A stretch of 64,000 nucleotides of DNA from Blattabacterium cuenoti (GTDB taxonomy: Bacteria > Bacteroidota > Bacteroidia > Flavobacteriales > Blattabacteriaceae). Location of the stretch: the NCBI RefSeq assembly GCF_014251595.1, contig NZ_CP059192.1, forward strand, positions 266,725-330,724. Direction: 5' to 3'. The first letter of the stretch is position 1. Each line of letters opens with the position of its first letter. The translations under genes and the position numbers were made by a program. The notes below the pieces were generated by a model. It saw only the letters and a program-made list of their open reading frames with translations. It did not search any database and was not told where the DNA came from. Shown here piece after piece: positions 17,792 through 27,093 of this stretch.

Positions 17792-20115
17792 AAAGCTAAA
17801 AAAGATGCGTCTTTTTTGGAGGAAATATGGGATAAAGACTTGTGATACAATATGATAATATTTTCTATGTTTTCCGTTATTTTTTTGGATTGTAAAAGAA
17901 TGTCTAACATCAATAAAGTGTTTTTCGTTCCATATCTCTTATTTATGATTCCCATTACTTGTTGATTCATTTGCTCCTCAATTTTTTTGATAATTTGATT
18001 TTGTATCATACAAGAAAATTGAATTTTCTTATAATTTTCATCTATTGTGATTTTTTTTATGATATTGAAATGTTCCATCATAAGAAGCTCAAGTATAAGT
18101 AAATTCTTTTTTTGTTTATATTTTAAAGGTTTATGGCTATTGATAACATGAAATAATGTATGATTCGTTATAATATCCGAAGATTCAATAATTTCTTTAA
18201 TTTTATTGTATATATGTAGATAAAAAATTCCAGCAATTGGTTCGCGATTTTTCGTTTTTCTAATCACTTTAATTAGAGAATTATGTATATCTGCATAGTT
18301 TTCTTTTACTTTTAAAAAATTATTACGACTTTTATGAAGAGTTTTTAAATTTTCTTGAGTAATACCTTCTATACTATTTTTGTATATATTCTCAATATAT
18401 TCAAGCATCGGTTTTATAATATCGAAAGTTTTGCTTAAAGTAGTCTCTAAAGTAAGGTTTTCTATACCCAAAAACGGTTTTTCCTCTTTTTTTTGATTTT
18501 GTATTTTATTATAGTTTTTATAACTCCTATAAAAAACAAATAAAATCAAAAAAATAATAAAGGATAAAGCCCATGCTTGAAAAAAGTATAAAAAAATGGC
18601 CGTGATTCCTGCCATAGTAAAGGCAATTAAACCTGTTAAAAACCATCCTCTTATGACTTTTAATACCCCTGAAACTCTATAAACAGCACTTTCTCTATCC
18701 CAAGCCCTATCTGAAAGAGACGTCCCCATAGATACCATAAAAGTCACAAAAGTTGTCGATAATGGAAGTTTTTGAACTGTAGCTATAGATATCAAAATGC
18801 TGGATATAGTTAAATTAGCAGAAGCTCTAACTAAATCAAAAGCGATATTTTCTTCTTTTTGTATTTTTTTTTGTTTAAAGTTTTTTTCTATTTTTACCAA
18901 AAATCTTTTGGGAAATAATTTAAATAAATGATTTCCTAAATATAAAAAAAATCGAACAATTCCTCTAGAAAAGGAATTGGATAAAAATTTTTCTGGTCCT
19001 TCGTTTTGTCTACTTAAATTGATTTCTGTACTTGTAATATTTTTTGTTTTTTTGGAAAACCAAAGAGTCAATATCATAATCATTCCTGCAAAAATTAAAA
19101 CGGAAGATGGTACTTTTACATTTCCAGATAAACTTTTCATATTGAACTTTTCAGCAGGAGGACTACCTGATTCTTTCCATATATTATATGATTGTAAACT
19201 CGCTATAGGAATTCCAATAAAATTGACCAAATCATTTCCTGCAAAAGCCATAGCTAAAGAAAAAGTACCATATAATACAACAAATTTTAATATGTTATAT
19301 CCTAAAGAAACAAATATCTTTGCTATAATAGCCCATGTTGAAAATAATATAAATAAAAAAATAAAAAAATTATGGTGAATCCACCTGATGAAGTATTGAA
19401 TATATAAGGAAAATCCTGTTAAATTTTCATCCATAAATCCCTGTAAAGTACTATGCAATCCTTTCACAATTAGAAAATAAGTCATACTACTCAATGAAAT
19501 GGCACTCCATATTACTCCTACATATTTTAATCTCGTTTCATATTCAAAACTAAAAAAATAACGAATAAAATAATGGATAAAAGCACCGGAAGTAAAAGAA
19601 ATGATAATAGATAAAAAAATCCCCATACTAATGGTCAATGTTTTCTCCGTTTTAATATATAAAGTTAAATGATGAAATGGTTCATTATTGAACGGAGAAA
19701 TCATTTTTATCATGGCTATGCTGAAAGCTGACCCTAATAAACAAAAAACCATAGATACTGTAGTTGAAGTTGGTAAACCCAAAGTGTTAAAAACATCTAG
19801 TAAAATAATATCGGATATCATAACTGCTAAAAAAATAAAAATAACATCTGAAAAATAGAAATAAGAAGGATCAAATACTCCTTTTCTAGCGACCTCCATC
19901 ATTCCACTAGATAAAAAAGCACCTAATAAAATTCCCAAACTAGCAAAAATCATAATAGTTCGACGGGAAGCTACTTGAGATCCAATAGCAGAATTTAGAA
20001 AATTAACGGCATCATTAATTAAACCAACAATAATATCAAATATAGATAAGAAAAAAAGAACCACTATAATTGAGGGATAAAAAAGTTTCATAATAATAAA
20101 TATTACTGAATTCAC
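17788..20115 (-). CDS. PiT-family inorganic phosphate transporter with C-terminal PhoU-like region
   Basis: This is a secondary phosphate:cation symporter in the inner membrane. It has 775 residues. The PiT signature appears twice: VGLINDAVNFLNSAIGS near residues 30-46 and FAGNDLVNFIGIPIAS near 290-305. About ten or more membrane segments reach to around residue 530. The remaining 240 residues are soluble and helical, resembling a PhoU/DUF47-type regulator fused at the C-terminus. A TACTTTTG box at 20123-20130 would place the transcript start just before 20115, so the internal Met codon ending at 20091 (MKLFYPS) is a plausible alternative start. Confidence 0.88.
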   Translation of the reverse strand: MNSVIFIIMKLFYPSIIVVLFFLSIFDIIVGLINDAVNFLNSAIGSQVASRRTIMIFASLGILLGAFLSSGMMEVARKGVFDPSYFYFSDVIFIFLAVMISDIILLDVFNTLGLPTSTTVSMVFCLLGSAFSIAMIKMISPFNNEPFHHLTLYIKTEKTLTISMGIFLSIIISFTSGAFIHYFIRYFFSFEYETRLKYVGVIWSAISLSSMTYFLIVKGLHSTLQGFMDENLTGFSLYIQYFIRWIHHNFFIFLFILFSTWAIIAKIFVSLGYNILKFVVLYGTFSLAMAFAGNDLVNFIGIPIASLQSYNIWKESGSPPAEKFNMKSLSGNVKVPSSVLIFAGMIMILTLWFSKKTKNITSTEINLSRQNEGPEKFLSNSFSRGIVRFFLYLGNHLFKLFPKRFLVKIEKNFKQKKIQKEENIAFDLVRASANLTISSILISIATVQKLPLSTTFVTFMVSMGTSLSDRAWDRESAVYRVSGVLKVIRGWFLTGLIAFTMAGITAIFLYFFQAWALSFIIFLILFVFYRSYKNYNKIQNQKKEEKPFLGIENLTLETTLSKTFDIIKPMLEYIENIYKNSIEGITQENLKTLHKSRNNFLKVKENYADIHNSLIKVIRKTKNREPIAGIFYLHIYNKIKEIIESSDIITNHTLFHVINSHKPLKYKQKKNLLILELLMMEHFNIIKKITIDENYKKIQFSCMIQNQIIKKIEEQMNQQVMGIINKRYGTKNTLLMLDILLQSKKITENIENIIILYHKSLSHISSKKDASFLAF

Positions 20116-20122
20116 AAAAAAA

Positions 20123-20130
20123 CAAAAGTA
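20123..20130 (-). promoter_or_regulatory. Putative -7 box upstream of the phosphate transporter
   Basis: On the minus strand this reads TACTTTTG, an exact fit to TAnnTTTG. No convincing TTTG -33 element lies at the right distance, so support is partial. Confidence 0.3.
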
Positions 20131-20190
20131 TATTATTAATGGAATGTTTATTTTTTATATTTATAATTTATAATAAATAGTGAATCATTT

Positions 20191-20802
20191 TTATGATTTT
20201 ACAATTCTTTTTAAAGACTCTTTAATGAGGTTTTCTACAGAAAATATTGGATTTTCATCCCAAATATCATCTATAACTTTTTTAGCCTCTTGATGAGAAA
20301 ATCCAAGTACACTTAAAGCACTTAAAGCTTCTTTTTTTATTAAATAAGATGTATTTTCCAATGGTTTTACGTTTTTTTCTTTTATAGGAATAATATCTTT
20401 AATAATTTTATCTTTTAGTTCCATAATAATTCTTTGAGCTGTTTTTGTTCCAATTCCTTTCACTTTTTTAAATACTTTTATCTCTTCTTGAGATATAGAT
20501 TTTTCTATTTCATATGGAGTCATAGAAGATAATAATATGATAGCAGAACTTGGACCTATTCCATTGACGGATATCAAATCAGAAAATATTTTCCTTTCTT
20601 TTTGACCAAAAAAACCATACAAAACATGTTGGTTTTCTTTTATAAATAGATAAGTATATATGCATATATCTTTTCCTTCTATTTCTAACAAAGAATAATA
20701 GGTGTATGAGGATATATGAATATGATATCCTATTCCATGACAATCTATGATTAAATAAGATTGATTTTTCTCTACTAACTTGCCTCTTAAATACGTTATC
20801 AC
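20191..20802 (-). CDS. ruvA: Holliday junction branch migration protein RuvA
   Basis: RuvA binds the four-way junction and recruits the RuvB motor. It has 203 residues, full length. The N-terminal OB domain begins MITYLRGKLVEK. Helix-hairpin-helix motifs are SVNGIGPSSAIILLS (about residues 74-88) and VKGIGTKTAQRIIMELKDK (about 109-127). The C-terminal domain that contacts RuvB (EALSALSVLGFSHQEA) is present. Neither ruvB nor ruvC is in the window. It lies 24 bases downstream of der on the same strand. Confidence 0.95.
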   Translation of the reverse strand: MITYLRGKLVEKNQSYLIIDCHGIGYHIHISSYTYYSLLEIEGKDICIYTYLFIKENQHVLYGFFGQKERKIFSDLISVNGIGPSSAIILLSSMTPYEIEKSISQEEIKVFKKVKGIGTKTAQRIIMELKDKIIKDIIPIKEKNVKPLENTSYLIKKEALSALSVLGFSHQEAKKVIDDIWDENPIFSVENLIKESLKRIVKS

Positions 20803-20826
20803 GATATTATCATCAATAGATAATAG

Positions 20827-22149
20827 TTATTTCTTTCTAAAAAAAATTTGTATGGGTGATCCTATAAAATCAAAATGAAAACGAATTTTGTTTTCAATAA
20901 ATCTTTTATAAGATTCTTTTATGTATTGAGGATAATTCGAAAAAAAAATAAATTTGGGTGTGCATGAAGGCAACTGAGTACAATATTTTATAGTTATATA
21001 TTTATTTTTTTTATTGGTAGTAGGAGGATTTTTTTTCAAAATTGGTAACATAATTTTATTTAAAATATTCGTTTTTAATCTGTTTTTACGGGATTTTAAA
21101 ACTTGATAAGCTATGGGTAAAATATTGTGTATTCCATCTTGATTTTTAGCGGATATAAAAATAATGGGAACATTATCAAATGGAGAAATTTTTTTTCTGA
21201 TAATAAATTCGTAATCTTTTTGTGTACAAAAATTTCTTTTATCAAATAAATCCCATTTATTAACAAGAATTATAATCCCTTTATTATTTTTTTCCACTAA
21301 TCTAAAAATATTTATATCTTGTTTTTCCCATCCACGATTTGCATCGACCATTAAAAAACAAACATCCGCATATTTTATTGTTTTTAATGTTCTCATGACA
21401 GAATAAAATTCAATGTTATCTTTGATTTTGGATTTTTTTCTGACTCCAGGTGTATCTACTAAAATACATTCATATTCCCATTTTTTATAAAATACATCTA
21501 GACTATCTCTGGTTGTTCCCGAAATATTTGTCACGATATGATGATTTTTATTTAGAAAAGAATTAATTAAAGTCGATTTTCCTACATTAGGACGTCCTAT
21601 TATTGAAAAACGAGGAAGAAATTCATATTTCTCTTCTTTTTTTTTCAATAACTTATGTTCAAATATTTCTATTAATTCATCCAACAATTCTCCCGTTCCA
21701 CTCCCATTTATAGCTGATATATAATGATATTTTTCAAATCCTAAACGGAAAAAATCTGTATTAGAGTGTATAGATTTTACGTTATCTACTTTATTCACAA
21801 TTAATAGAATGGTTTTTTGACATTTTCTTAATATTTGAGCTATTTCTCTATCTTCATCTAATATTCCTATTTTCATATCTACTAAAAATAAAATAACATC
21901 AGATTCTCTGATAGCCATGAAAATTTGATTTTGGATTTCTTTTTCAAGTGCATTATGATTTGAAACAGAAAAACCTCCAGTATCTATGACAGAAAATTTG
22001 ACTCCATTCCATTCTGAATTTCCATAAATACGGTCTCTTGTTACTCCACTTGTCATATGAACAATCGCTTTTCTTCTTCCTACAAGACGATTAAACAAAG
22101 TCGATTTTCCTACATTAGGACGTCCTATTATAGATACGATATAATTCAT
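20827..22149 (-). CDS. der: Ribosome biogenesis GTPase Der (EngA)
   Basis: Der is a tandem-GTPase assembly factor for the 50S subunit. It has 440 residues. Two complete G domains each begin with GRPNVGKSTL (about residues 8-17 and 187-196). They have DTGGF and DTPGV G3 motifs and NKVD and NKWD G4 motifs. A C-terminal KH-like domain follows, ending in GSPIQIFFRKK. The two P-loop coding regions share an exact 35-base direct repeat. A TACCTTTG box lies 22 bases upstream of the ATG. Confidence 0.96.
   Translation of the reverse strand: MNYIVSIIGRPNVGKSTLFNRLVGRRKAIVHMTSGVTRDRIYGNSEWNGVKFSVIDTGGFSVSNHNALEKEIQNQIFMAIRESDVILFLVDMKIGILDEDREIAQILRKCQKTILLIVNKVDNVKSIHSNTDFFRLGFEKYHYISAINGSGTGELLDELIEIFEHKLLKKKEEKYEFLPRFSIIGRPNVGKSTLINSFLNKNHHIVTNISGTTRDSLDVFYKKWEYECILVDTPGVRKKSKIKDNIEFYSVMRTLKTIKYADVCFLMVDANRGWEKQDINIFRLVEKNNKGIIILVNKWDLFDKRNFCTQKDYEFIIRKKISPFDNVPIIFISAKNQDGIHNILPIAYQVLKSRKNRLKTNILNKIMLPILKKNPPTTNKKNKYITIKYCTQLPSCTPKFIFFSNYPQYIKESYKRFIENKIRFHFDFIGSPIQIFFRKK
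21569..21603. repeat. 35-bp direct repeat, copy 1 (second G domain of der)
   Basis: These 35 bases are identical to 22097-22131. Both encode the P-loop region IIGRPNVGKSTL of the two Der GTPase domains. All twelve codons, including third positions, are identical. Confidence 0.9.
22097..22131. repeat. 35-bp direct repeat, copy 2 (first G domain of der)
   Basis: Exact copy of 21569-21603, offset by 528 bases within the same gene, encoding the first P-loop of Der. Confidence 0.9.
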
Positions 22150-22170
22150 TTTTATTTAATAAATTATTCA

Positions 22171-22178
22171 CAAAGGTA
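22171..22178 (-). promoter_or_regulatory. Putative -7 box for der
   Basis: On the minus strand this is TACCTTTG, an exact match to TAnnTTTG. It would start transcription near 22166, about 17 bases before the der ATG. No clear TTTG lies 19-21 bases further upstream. Confidence 0.35.
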
Positions 22179-22241
22179 GAATTTTTTCATTCATTATTAG
22201 ATTATTAGTCAAATTACATATTAACAAAAAAAAATAATAGA

Positions 22242-22907
22242 TTGCGTATAGATATTGTTAGCATAGTCCCTGAAATTCTTCATAGTCCTTTTTCCAATTC
22301 GATTATTAAAAGGGCAATGAATCAAGGTTTAATTGATATTCATGTTCATGATTTACGTAAATATGGATTAGGAAAACGAAAAAATGTAGATGATTATCCT
22401 TATGGGGGTGGATCAGGAATGGTAATTAGAATAGAACCTGTATATCGATGTTTTTCTAAACTTATATCAGAAAGAAATTATGATGAAAAAATTTTTATGA
22501 CTCCTGATGGAAAATTGTTTTCACAAAAATATGCTAAAGATTTAATTAATAAGAAAAACATTATTATTCTTTGTGGGCGTTATAAAGGAATTGATCAAAG
22601 AATTAGAGATCATTTAATTTCCAAAGAAATATCTATTGGAAATTATATTTTATCTGGAGGAGAACTAGCTGCTGCTGTTGTTGTAGAATCTATAGTTAGA
22701 TTGTTACCTGGAGTCATAAAAAATCAAGATTCTATTATGACCGATTCTTTTCAAATAGAATCGGTCATAGCTCCTCCTATTTATACTCGTCCCCTCATTT
22801 ATAAAGGTTGGTCTGTTCCAAAAATACTTCTGTCAGGACATCATCAAAAAATACAAAATTGGTTAGAAAAAAAATCAAAAGAATTCCAACAAAAATCGGA
22901 TGATTAG
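22242..22907 (+). CDS. trmD: tRNA (guanine-N1)-methyltransferase
   Basis: TrmD makes m1G37 in tRNAs, preventing frameshifting. It has 221 residues. The start is a TTG at 22242 (22242-22244); the next residues, RIDIVSIVPE, match the conserved N-terminus, so no upstream ATG is needed. The SPOUT knot is visible as YGGGSGMVIRIEP, ILCGRYKGIDQR and SIGNYILSGGELAA. Near the C-terminus RPLIYKGWSVPKILLSGHH is typical. The last 113 bases overlap argH on the other strand, and an internal 12-bp hairpin lies at 22737-22768. Confidence 0.93.
   Translation: MRIDIVSIVPEILHSPFSNSIIKRAMNQGLIDIHVHDLRKYGLGKRKNVDDYPYGGGSGMVIRIEPVYRCFSKLISERNYDEKIFMTPDGKLFSQKYAKDLINKKNIIILCGRYKGIDQRIRDHLISKEISIGNYILSGGELAAAVVVESIVRLLPGVIKNQDSIMTDSFQIESVIAPPIYTRPLIYKGWSVPKILLSGHHQKIQNWLEKKSKEFQQKSDD
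22737..22768. repeat. Perfect 12-bp inverted repeat inside trmD
   Basis: Arms 22737-22748 (ATGACCGATTCT) and 22757-22768 are exact reverse complements around an 8-base loop. The stem includes CCG and is GC-rich for this genome. It codes for MTDSFQIESVI in TrmD. It sits 27 bases beyond the argH stop on the argH strand, so it could help end argH transcripts, though no U run follows directly. Confidence 0.7.
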
Positions 22908-24279
22908 AGGATCTATCAAAATAAATTTTACTATAAATTAATCGTTTTATAATTTTATCTACTTTATCGAAATCAAATTCTTTGATAACATCTTGCATCA
23001 AATTTTTAATTTGTGTGTTACACAAATTTCCTATACTCCCTTCATGAGAATAACAAACCTTAGTATTAGTAAAGGGTTTAAAACATCCATTTTGGATATC
23101 AGAACCTACTTTTCGATAAGCTTCTCTAAAAGAATATCCTTTTTCAACAACCAAACTGTTAACAACTTCAACACTAAATAAATATTTATATTTATCATCC
23201 TGAAGGATATCTTTTTTGATCATGATATGATTTAACATATATTTAAACATAAAGAAACATTTTTTAATTTCTTCAAAAATCGGAATAAATCTTTCTTTAA
23301 TAATTTGAAAATCTCTATGATATCCGGAACATAAATTAGAAGAAATCAAAGAAATTTCATGAGGTAATGATGTTATCCTGTTACATTTAGCTCGTATCAT
23401 CTCAAAAACATCTGGATTTTTTTTATGAGGCATAATACTAGATCCGGTAGTTAAATCATCAGGAAAATTAATAAAATTAAAATTTTGACTTAAATACAAA
23501 CAAATATCTTGTGCCATTTTGCTTAAAGTTCTTGCTAAAGATGAAATAGATTCTGAAACAATTCTTTCCATTTTTCCACGTCCCATTTGAGCATATACTA
23601 CATTATAATTTAAATTTTCGAAACCCAATAAATCAGTTGTCATTTTTCGATTTAAAGGTAAAGAAGAACCATAACCTGCCGCGGACCCTAAAGGATTTTT
23701 GTTTACAATACGATATGCTGTCCTTATTAATAGTAAATCATCTATTAAACTTTCTGCATATGCGGCAAACCAAAGACCAAAAGAAGAAGGCATGGCTATT
23801 TGATAATGAGTATAACCAGGCATTAATATGTTTTTATGTTGTTCACTTAATTTTAATAATAAATCAAAAAAAGAATAAGTCATGTATACGATTTCTTTGA
23901 TTTCTGTACGAATAAAAAGTTTTAAATCCAATAAAATTTGATCATTTCTAGATCGACCACTATGAATTTTTTTACCAACTTCTCCTAAACGATTGGTTAA
24001 CAAAAATTCTATCTGAGAATGAATGTCTTCTATTCCCTTGTCAATCTTAAAATTATTTTTTAAAATCTCATGAATATAAATGTTACGTAGTTCCTGAATT
24101 AAAATTTCTAAATCTTTTTTATTCAATAATTTGATACTTTTCAACATAATAACGTGAGCTATAGTTCCGATAACGTCATGTGGTGCTAAAAGTAAATCGA
24201 TTTTTGAATCCTTACTTGAAGTAAAATTTTCTATTTCTTTATTGAAATTAAAATTCGTTTTTTTCTCCCAAATTTTCAC
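22795..24279 (-). CDS. argH: Argininosuccinate lyase (with C-terminal extension over trmD)
   Basis: ArgH is the last step of arginine synthesis, splitting argininosuccinate into arginine and fumarate. It has 494 residues. Core motifs are GRSRNDQILLDLKL (about residues 108-121), GYTHYQIAMPSSFG and the superfamily signature GSSIMPHKKNPDVFE near 283. Family similarity seems to end near RLIYSKI, about residue 452. The remaining roughly 42 residues are hydrophobic (FVGILLIFFLTNFVFF) and are simply the antisense reading of trmD, which suggests loss of an ancestral stop. Confidence 0.92.
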   Translation of the reverse strand: MKIWEKKTNFNFNKEIENFTSSKDSKIDLLLAPHDVIGTIAHVIMLKSIKLLNKKDLEILIQELRNIYIHEILKNNFKIDKGIEDIHSQIEFLLTNRLGEVGKKIHSGRSRNDQILLDLKLFIRTEIKEIVYMTYSFFDLLLKLSEQHKNILMPGYTHYQIAMPSSFGLWFAAYAESLIDDLLLIRTAYRIVNKNPLGSAAGYGSSLPLNRKMTTDLLGFENLNYNVVYAQMGRGKMERIVSESISSLARTLSKMAQDICLYLSQNFNFINFPDDLTTGSSIMPHKKNPDVFEMIRAKCNRITSLPHEISLISSNLCSGYHRDFQIIKERFIPIFEEIKKCFFMFKYMLNHIMIKKDILQDDKYKYLFSVEVVNSLVVEKGYSFREAYRKVGSDIQNGCFKPFTNTKVCYSHEGSIGNLCNTQIKNLMQDVIKEFDFDKVDKIIKRLIYSKIYFDRSSNHPIFVGILLIFFLTNFVFFDDVLTEVFLEQTNLYK

Positions 24280-24349
24280 GGAATAATATTTTTTCTATCT
24301 TTAGATAAAACTATAAATTTTATGTAAAAAATAAAAAAATTAATGGATT

Positions 24350-26272
24350 ATGAATAAAAAACATAATACAATCAAAGATTATACAGCAGATAGTATTCAA
24401 TCTCTTGAAGGAATCGAACATATTCGACTTAGACCTTCTATGTATATTGGAGATATAGGAACTAGAGGATTACATCATTTGGTTTACGAAGTCATAGATA
24501 ATTCTGTGGATGAAGCTTTAGCAGGTTTTTGCAATAAAATATCGGTAACAATTCATAAAAATGGATTTATTACTATTCTTGATAATGGTCGTGGGATTCC
24601 AATAGATATTCATAAAAAAGAAGGAAAATCGGCTCTAGAAGTTGTCATGACTCAAATTGGGGCAGGTGGAAAATTTGACAAAAATTCTTATAAAGTTTCT
24701 GGAGGATTGCACGGTGTAGGAATTTCTTGTGTTAATGCTTTGTCTAATAAACTTATAGTCACAATTTATCGTAACAGAAAAATTTATCAACAAGAATATT
24801 GTAAAGGAAAACCGCTTTATTCTGTAAAATATTTAGGTGAAACTAATATGCAAGGAACAAAAATTACCTATATTGCTGATCATTATATTTTTAATTCCAT
24901 TACATATAATTATGAAATTTTAGCTAATCGATTAAAAGAGTTATCTTTTTTAAATAAAGGTCTACGTTTATTTTTGAAAGATGAAAGAGTGAATATAAAA
25001 GAACATTTTTTTTCTAAAAATGGATTAAAAGAATATTTACCGATTTTAGATAAAAATAAAGAATCTTTAACCAAAAATATTATTTGTATTGAAGAAGAAA
25101 AAGATAATACTCTTGTCGAAATTGCCATGCAATACAATACTTCTTTTAAAGAAAAAATTTACTCTTATGTTAATAACATCAATACTTATGAAGGAGGAAC
25201 TCATATTTCTGGTTTTAGAAGAGCTTTAACAAGAACGTTTAAAAAATATATAGATGTATATGGATTTATATCGAATAAAATCGAATTGACTGGAGATGAT
25301 TTTAGAGAAGGAATTACGGCAATTATATCTGTTAGAGTAATGGACCCTCAATTTGAAGGACAAACTAAAACAAAATTAAGCAATCACGAAGTAGGAGGTA
25401 TTGTAGACAAAATTGTGGGAGAGACATTGTATAATTATTTAGAAGAACATCCTAGTGATAGAAAAAAAATTATTGATAAAATAATATTATCAGCTAAAGC
25501 ACGTCAAGCTGCTAAAAAAGCTCGTGAATTGATACAGAAAAAAACTCCTATCAGTAGTATTTTGCCTGGTAAACTAGCAGATTGTTCTTTCAATAATCCC
25601 GAAAACTGTGAAATTTATTTAGTAGAAGGAGATTCTGCAGGAGGAACGGCTAAACAAGGAAGAGATAGAAATTTTCAAGCGATTTTACCTTTAAGAGGTA
25701 AAATATTAAATGTAGAAAAAGCTGTACAGTATAAAATATTTGAAAATGAAGAAATTAAAAATATATTTTCTTCTTTAGGAGTTTCGATTGGGACAGAAGA
25801 AGATCAAAAAATTTTAAATATAAAAAAACTTAGATATAATAAAATTATTATTATGACAGATGCTGATATAGATGGAAGTCATATTTCCACTTTAATTTTA
25901 ACATTATTTTTTCGTTATATGAAACCTTTAATAGAAAAGGGTCACATTTATATTGCTACGCCTCCACTTTATTTAATTAGAAAAGGAAATCATTATCAAT
26001 ATGCTTGGAATGATCAAGAAAGAGAAAACATTATCCATCAATTGGGAGGAAGAAAATATGTCTATATACAACGATACAAAGGATTAGGAGAAATGAATGC
26101 AGAACAACTTTGGGAAACAACTATGAATCCTAAAAAAAGAACTTTACGTAAAGTGAATATATCTGATTATTCAGAAGCCGATAATATATTCTCAATTCTT
26201 ATGGGAGACGAAGTTCCTCCAAGAAGAAATTTTATAGAAAAAAATGCGATACATGCAAAAATTGATGTTTAA
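24350..26272 (+). CDS. gyrB: DNA gyrase subunit B
   Basis: This is the ATPase subunit of the type II topoisomerase that supercoils DNA. It has 640 residues, normal for a GyrB without the large E. coli insertion. The GHKL ATPase domain has DNSVDEALAG, DNGRGIPID and GGLHGVG. The transducer has FEGQTKTKLSN, and the TOPRIM domain has EGDSAGGTA (about residues 423-431) and the MTDADIDGSH metal site. The C-terminus RRNFIEKNA is intact. The alternative, ParE, is less likely because of the LVEGDSAGGTAKQGRDR and QYKG-type context. Confidence 0.93.
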   Translation: MNKKHNTIKDYTADSIQSLEGIEHIRLRPSMYIGDIGTRGLHHLVYEVIDNSVDEALAGFCNKISVTIHKNGFITILDNGRGIPIDIHKKEGKSALEVVMTQIGAGGKFDKNSYKVSGGLHGVGISCVNALSNKLIVTIYRNRKIYQQEYCKGKPLYSVKYLGETNMQGTKITYIADHYIFNSITYNYEILANRLKELSFLNKGLRLFLKDERVNIKEHFFSKNGLKEYLPILDKNKESLTKNIICIEEEKDNTLVEIAMQYNTSFKEKIYSYVNNINTYEGGTHISGFRRALTRTFKKYIDVYGFISNKIELTGDDFREGITAIISVRVMDPQFEGQTKTKLSNHEVGGIVDKIVGETLYNYLEEHPSDRKKIIDKIILSAKARQAAKKARELIQKKTPISSILPGKLADCSFNNPENCEIYLVEGDSAGGTAKQGRDRNFQAILPLRGKILNVEKAVQYKIFENEEIKNIFSSLGVSIGTEEDQKILNIKKLRYNKIIIMTDADIDGSHISTLILTLFFRYMKPLIEKGHIYIATPPLYLIRKGNHYQYAWNDQERENIIHQLGGRKYVYIQRYKGLGEMNAEQLWETTMNPKKRTLRKVNISDYSEADNIFSILMGDEVPPRRNFIEKNAIHAKIDV

Positions 26273-26301
26273 TTTTTTTTTAGTTAAAAAAATCAATCAA
26301 A

Positions 26302-27093
26302 ATGAATTATATTCAATCGATCCTATTAGGGATTATTGAAGGAATTACAGAATTTTTTCCTATTTCTTCTACAGGACACATGATTTTTGCAGCATCCATA
26401 ATGGGAATTATTAAAAATAAAATAACAAATTTATTTATTGTTTCTGTTCAGTTTGGAACTATTTTATCTGTAATTTTTTTGTATAGAAAAAAGTTTTTTT
26501 TTCAAAAATGGGATTTTTATATAAAAATTTTTTTAGCGACTTTTCCTGTAGGTATTTTGGGTTTTTTTTTCAACAGGATAACCAATTTTTTTTTAGATAA
26601 ACCACTCATCATCGCTTTATCTCTATTGATAGGAGGATTATTGATTTTGAAAGTAGAAGTTTTTTATGAAAAAAATTTTTTTCATAAAAAAAATGGGATT
26701 ACTTATTTTACCGCTTTTATTATTGGATTATTTCAATGTATGGCTTTAATTCCAGGTGTATCTAGAAGTGCAACGACTATTGTTGCTGGTATGCTTCAAA
26801 ACGTAAATAAGATAAAAACCATTGAATTTTCTTTATTTTTATCTGTACCGGTTATTGGAATTGCTACATGTAAAAAGTTATTTGACTATTATTTTCAATT
26901 AAGTTCTTTTACATTTAAAGATATAGAATTACTGTTATTAGGAAATATAGTATCTTTTATAACCGGAATGATAACTATAAAATGTTTCATAAAATATTTA
27001 AAAAATTTTAAATTATTTGGATACTATAGAATTATTTTAGGAACTTTTTTTATCATTGTCCATTATTTAATAAAACCGATTGAAAAATTTTGA
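26302..27093 (+). CDS. uppP: Undecaprenyl-diphosphatase
   Basis: UppP is an integral-membrane phosphatase that recycles the lipid carrier used by MurG/FtsW-type wall synthesis. It has 263 residues with about seven or eight membrane segments. Conserved catalytic regions are GIIEGITEFFPISSTGHM (about residues 10-27), with the Glu-rich block and SSTGH, and PGVSRSATTIVAGML (about 153-167), with the essential Ser/Arg. It is 29 bases after gyrB, and its stop overlaps the TTG of truB. Confidence 0.95.
   Translation: MNYIQSILLGIIEGITEFFPISSTGHMIFAASIMGIIKNKITNLFIVSVQFGTILSVIFLYRKKFFFQKWDFYIKIFLATFPVGILGFFFNRITNFFLDKPLIIALSLLIGGLLILKVEVFYEKNFFHKKNGITYFTAFIIGLFQCMALIPGVSRSATTIVAGMLQNVNKIKTIEFSLFLSVPVIGIATCKKLFDYYFQLSSFTFKDIELLLLGNIVSFITGMITIKCFIKYLKNFKLFGYYRIILGTFFIIVHYLIKPIEKF

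Noticed and set aside
18977-19378. 133-codon plus-strand ORF inside the phosphate transporter
   Set aside because: It is a shadow of a membrane-protein gene with clear PiT motifs on the other strand.
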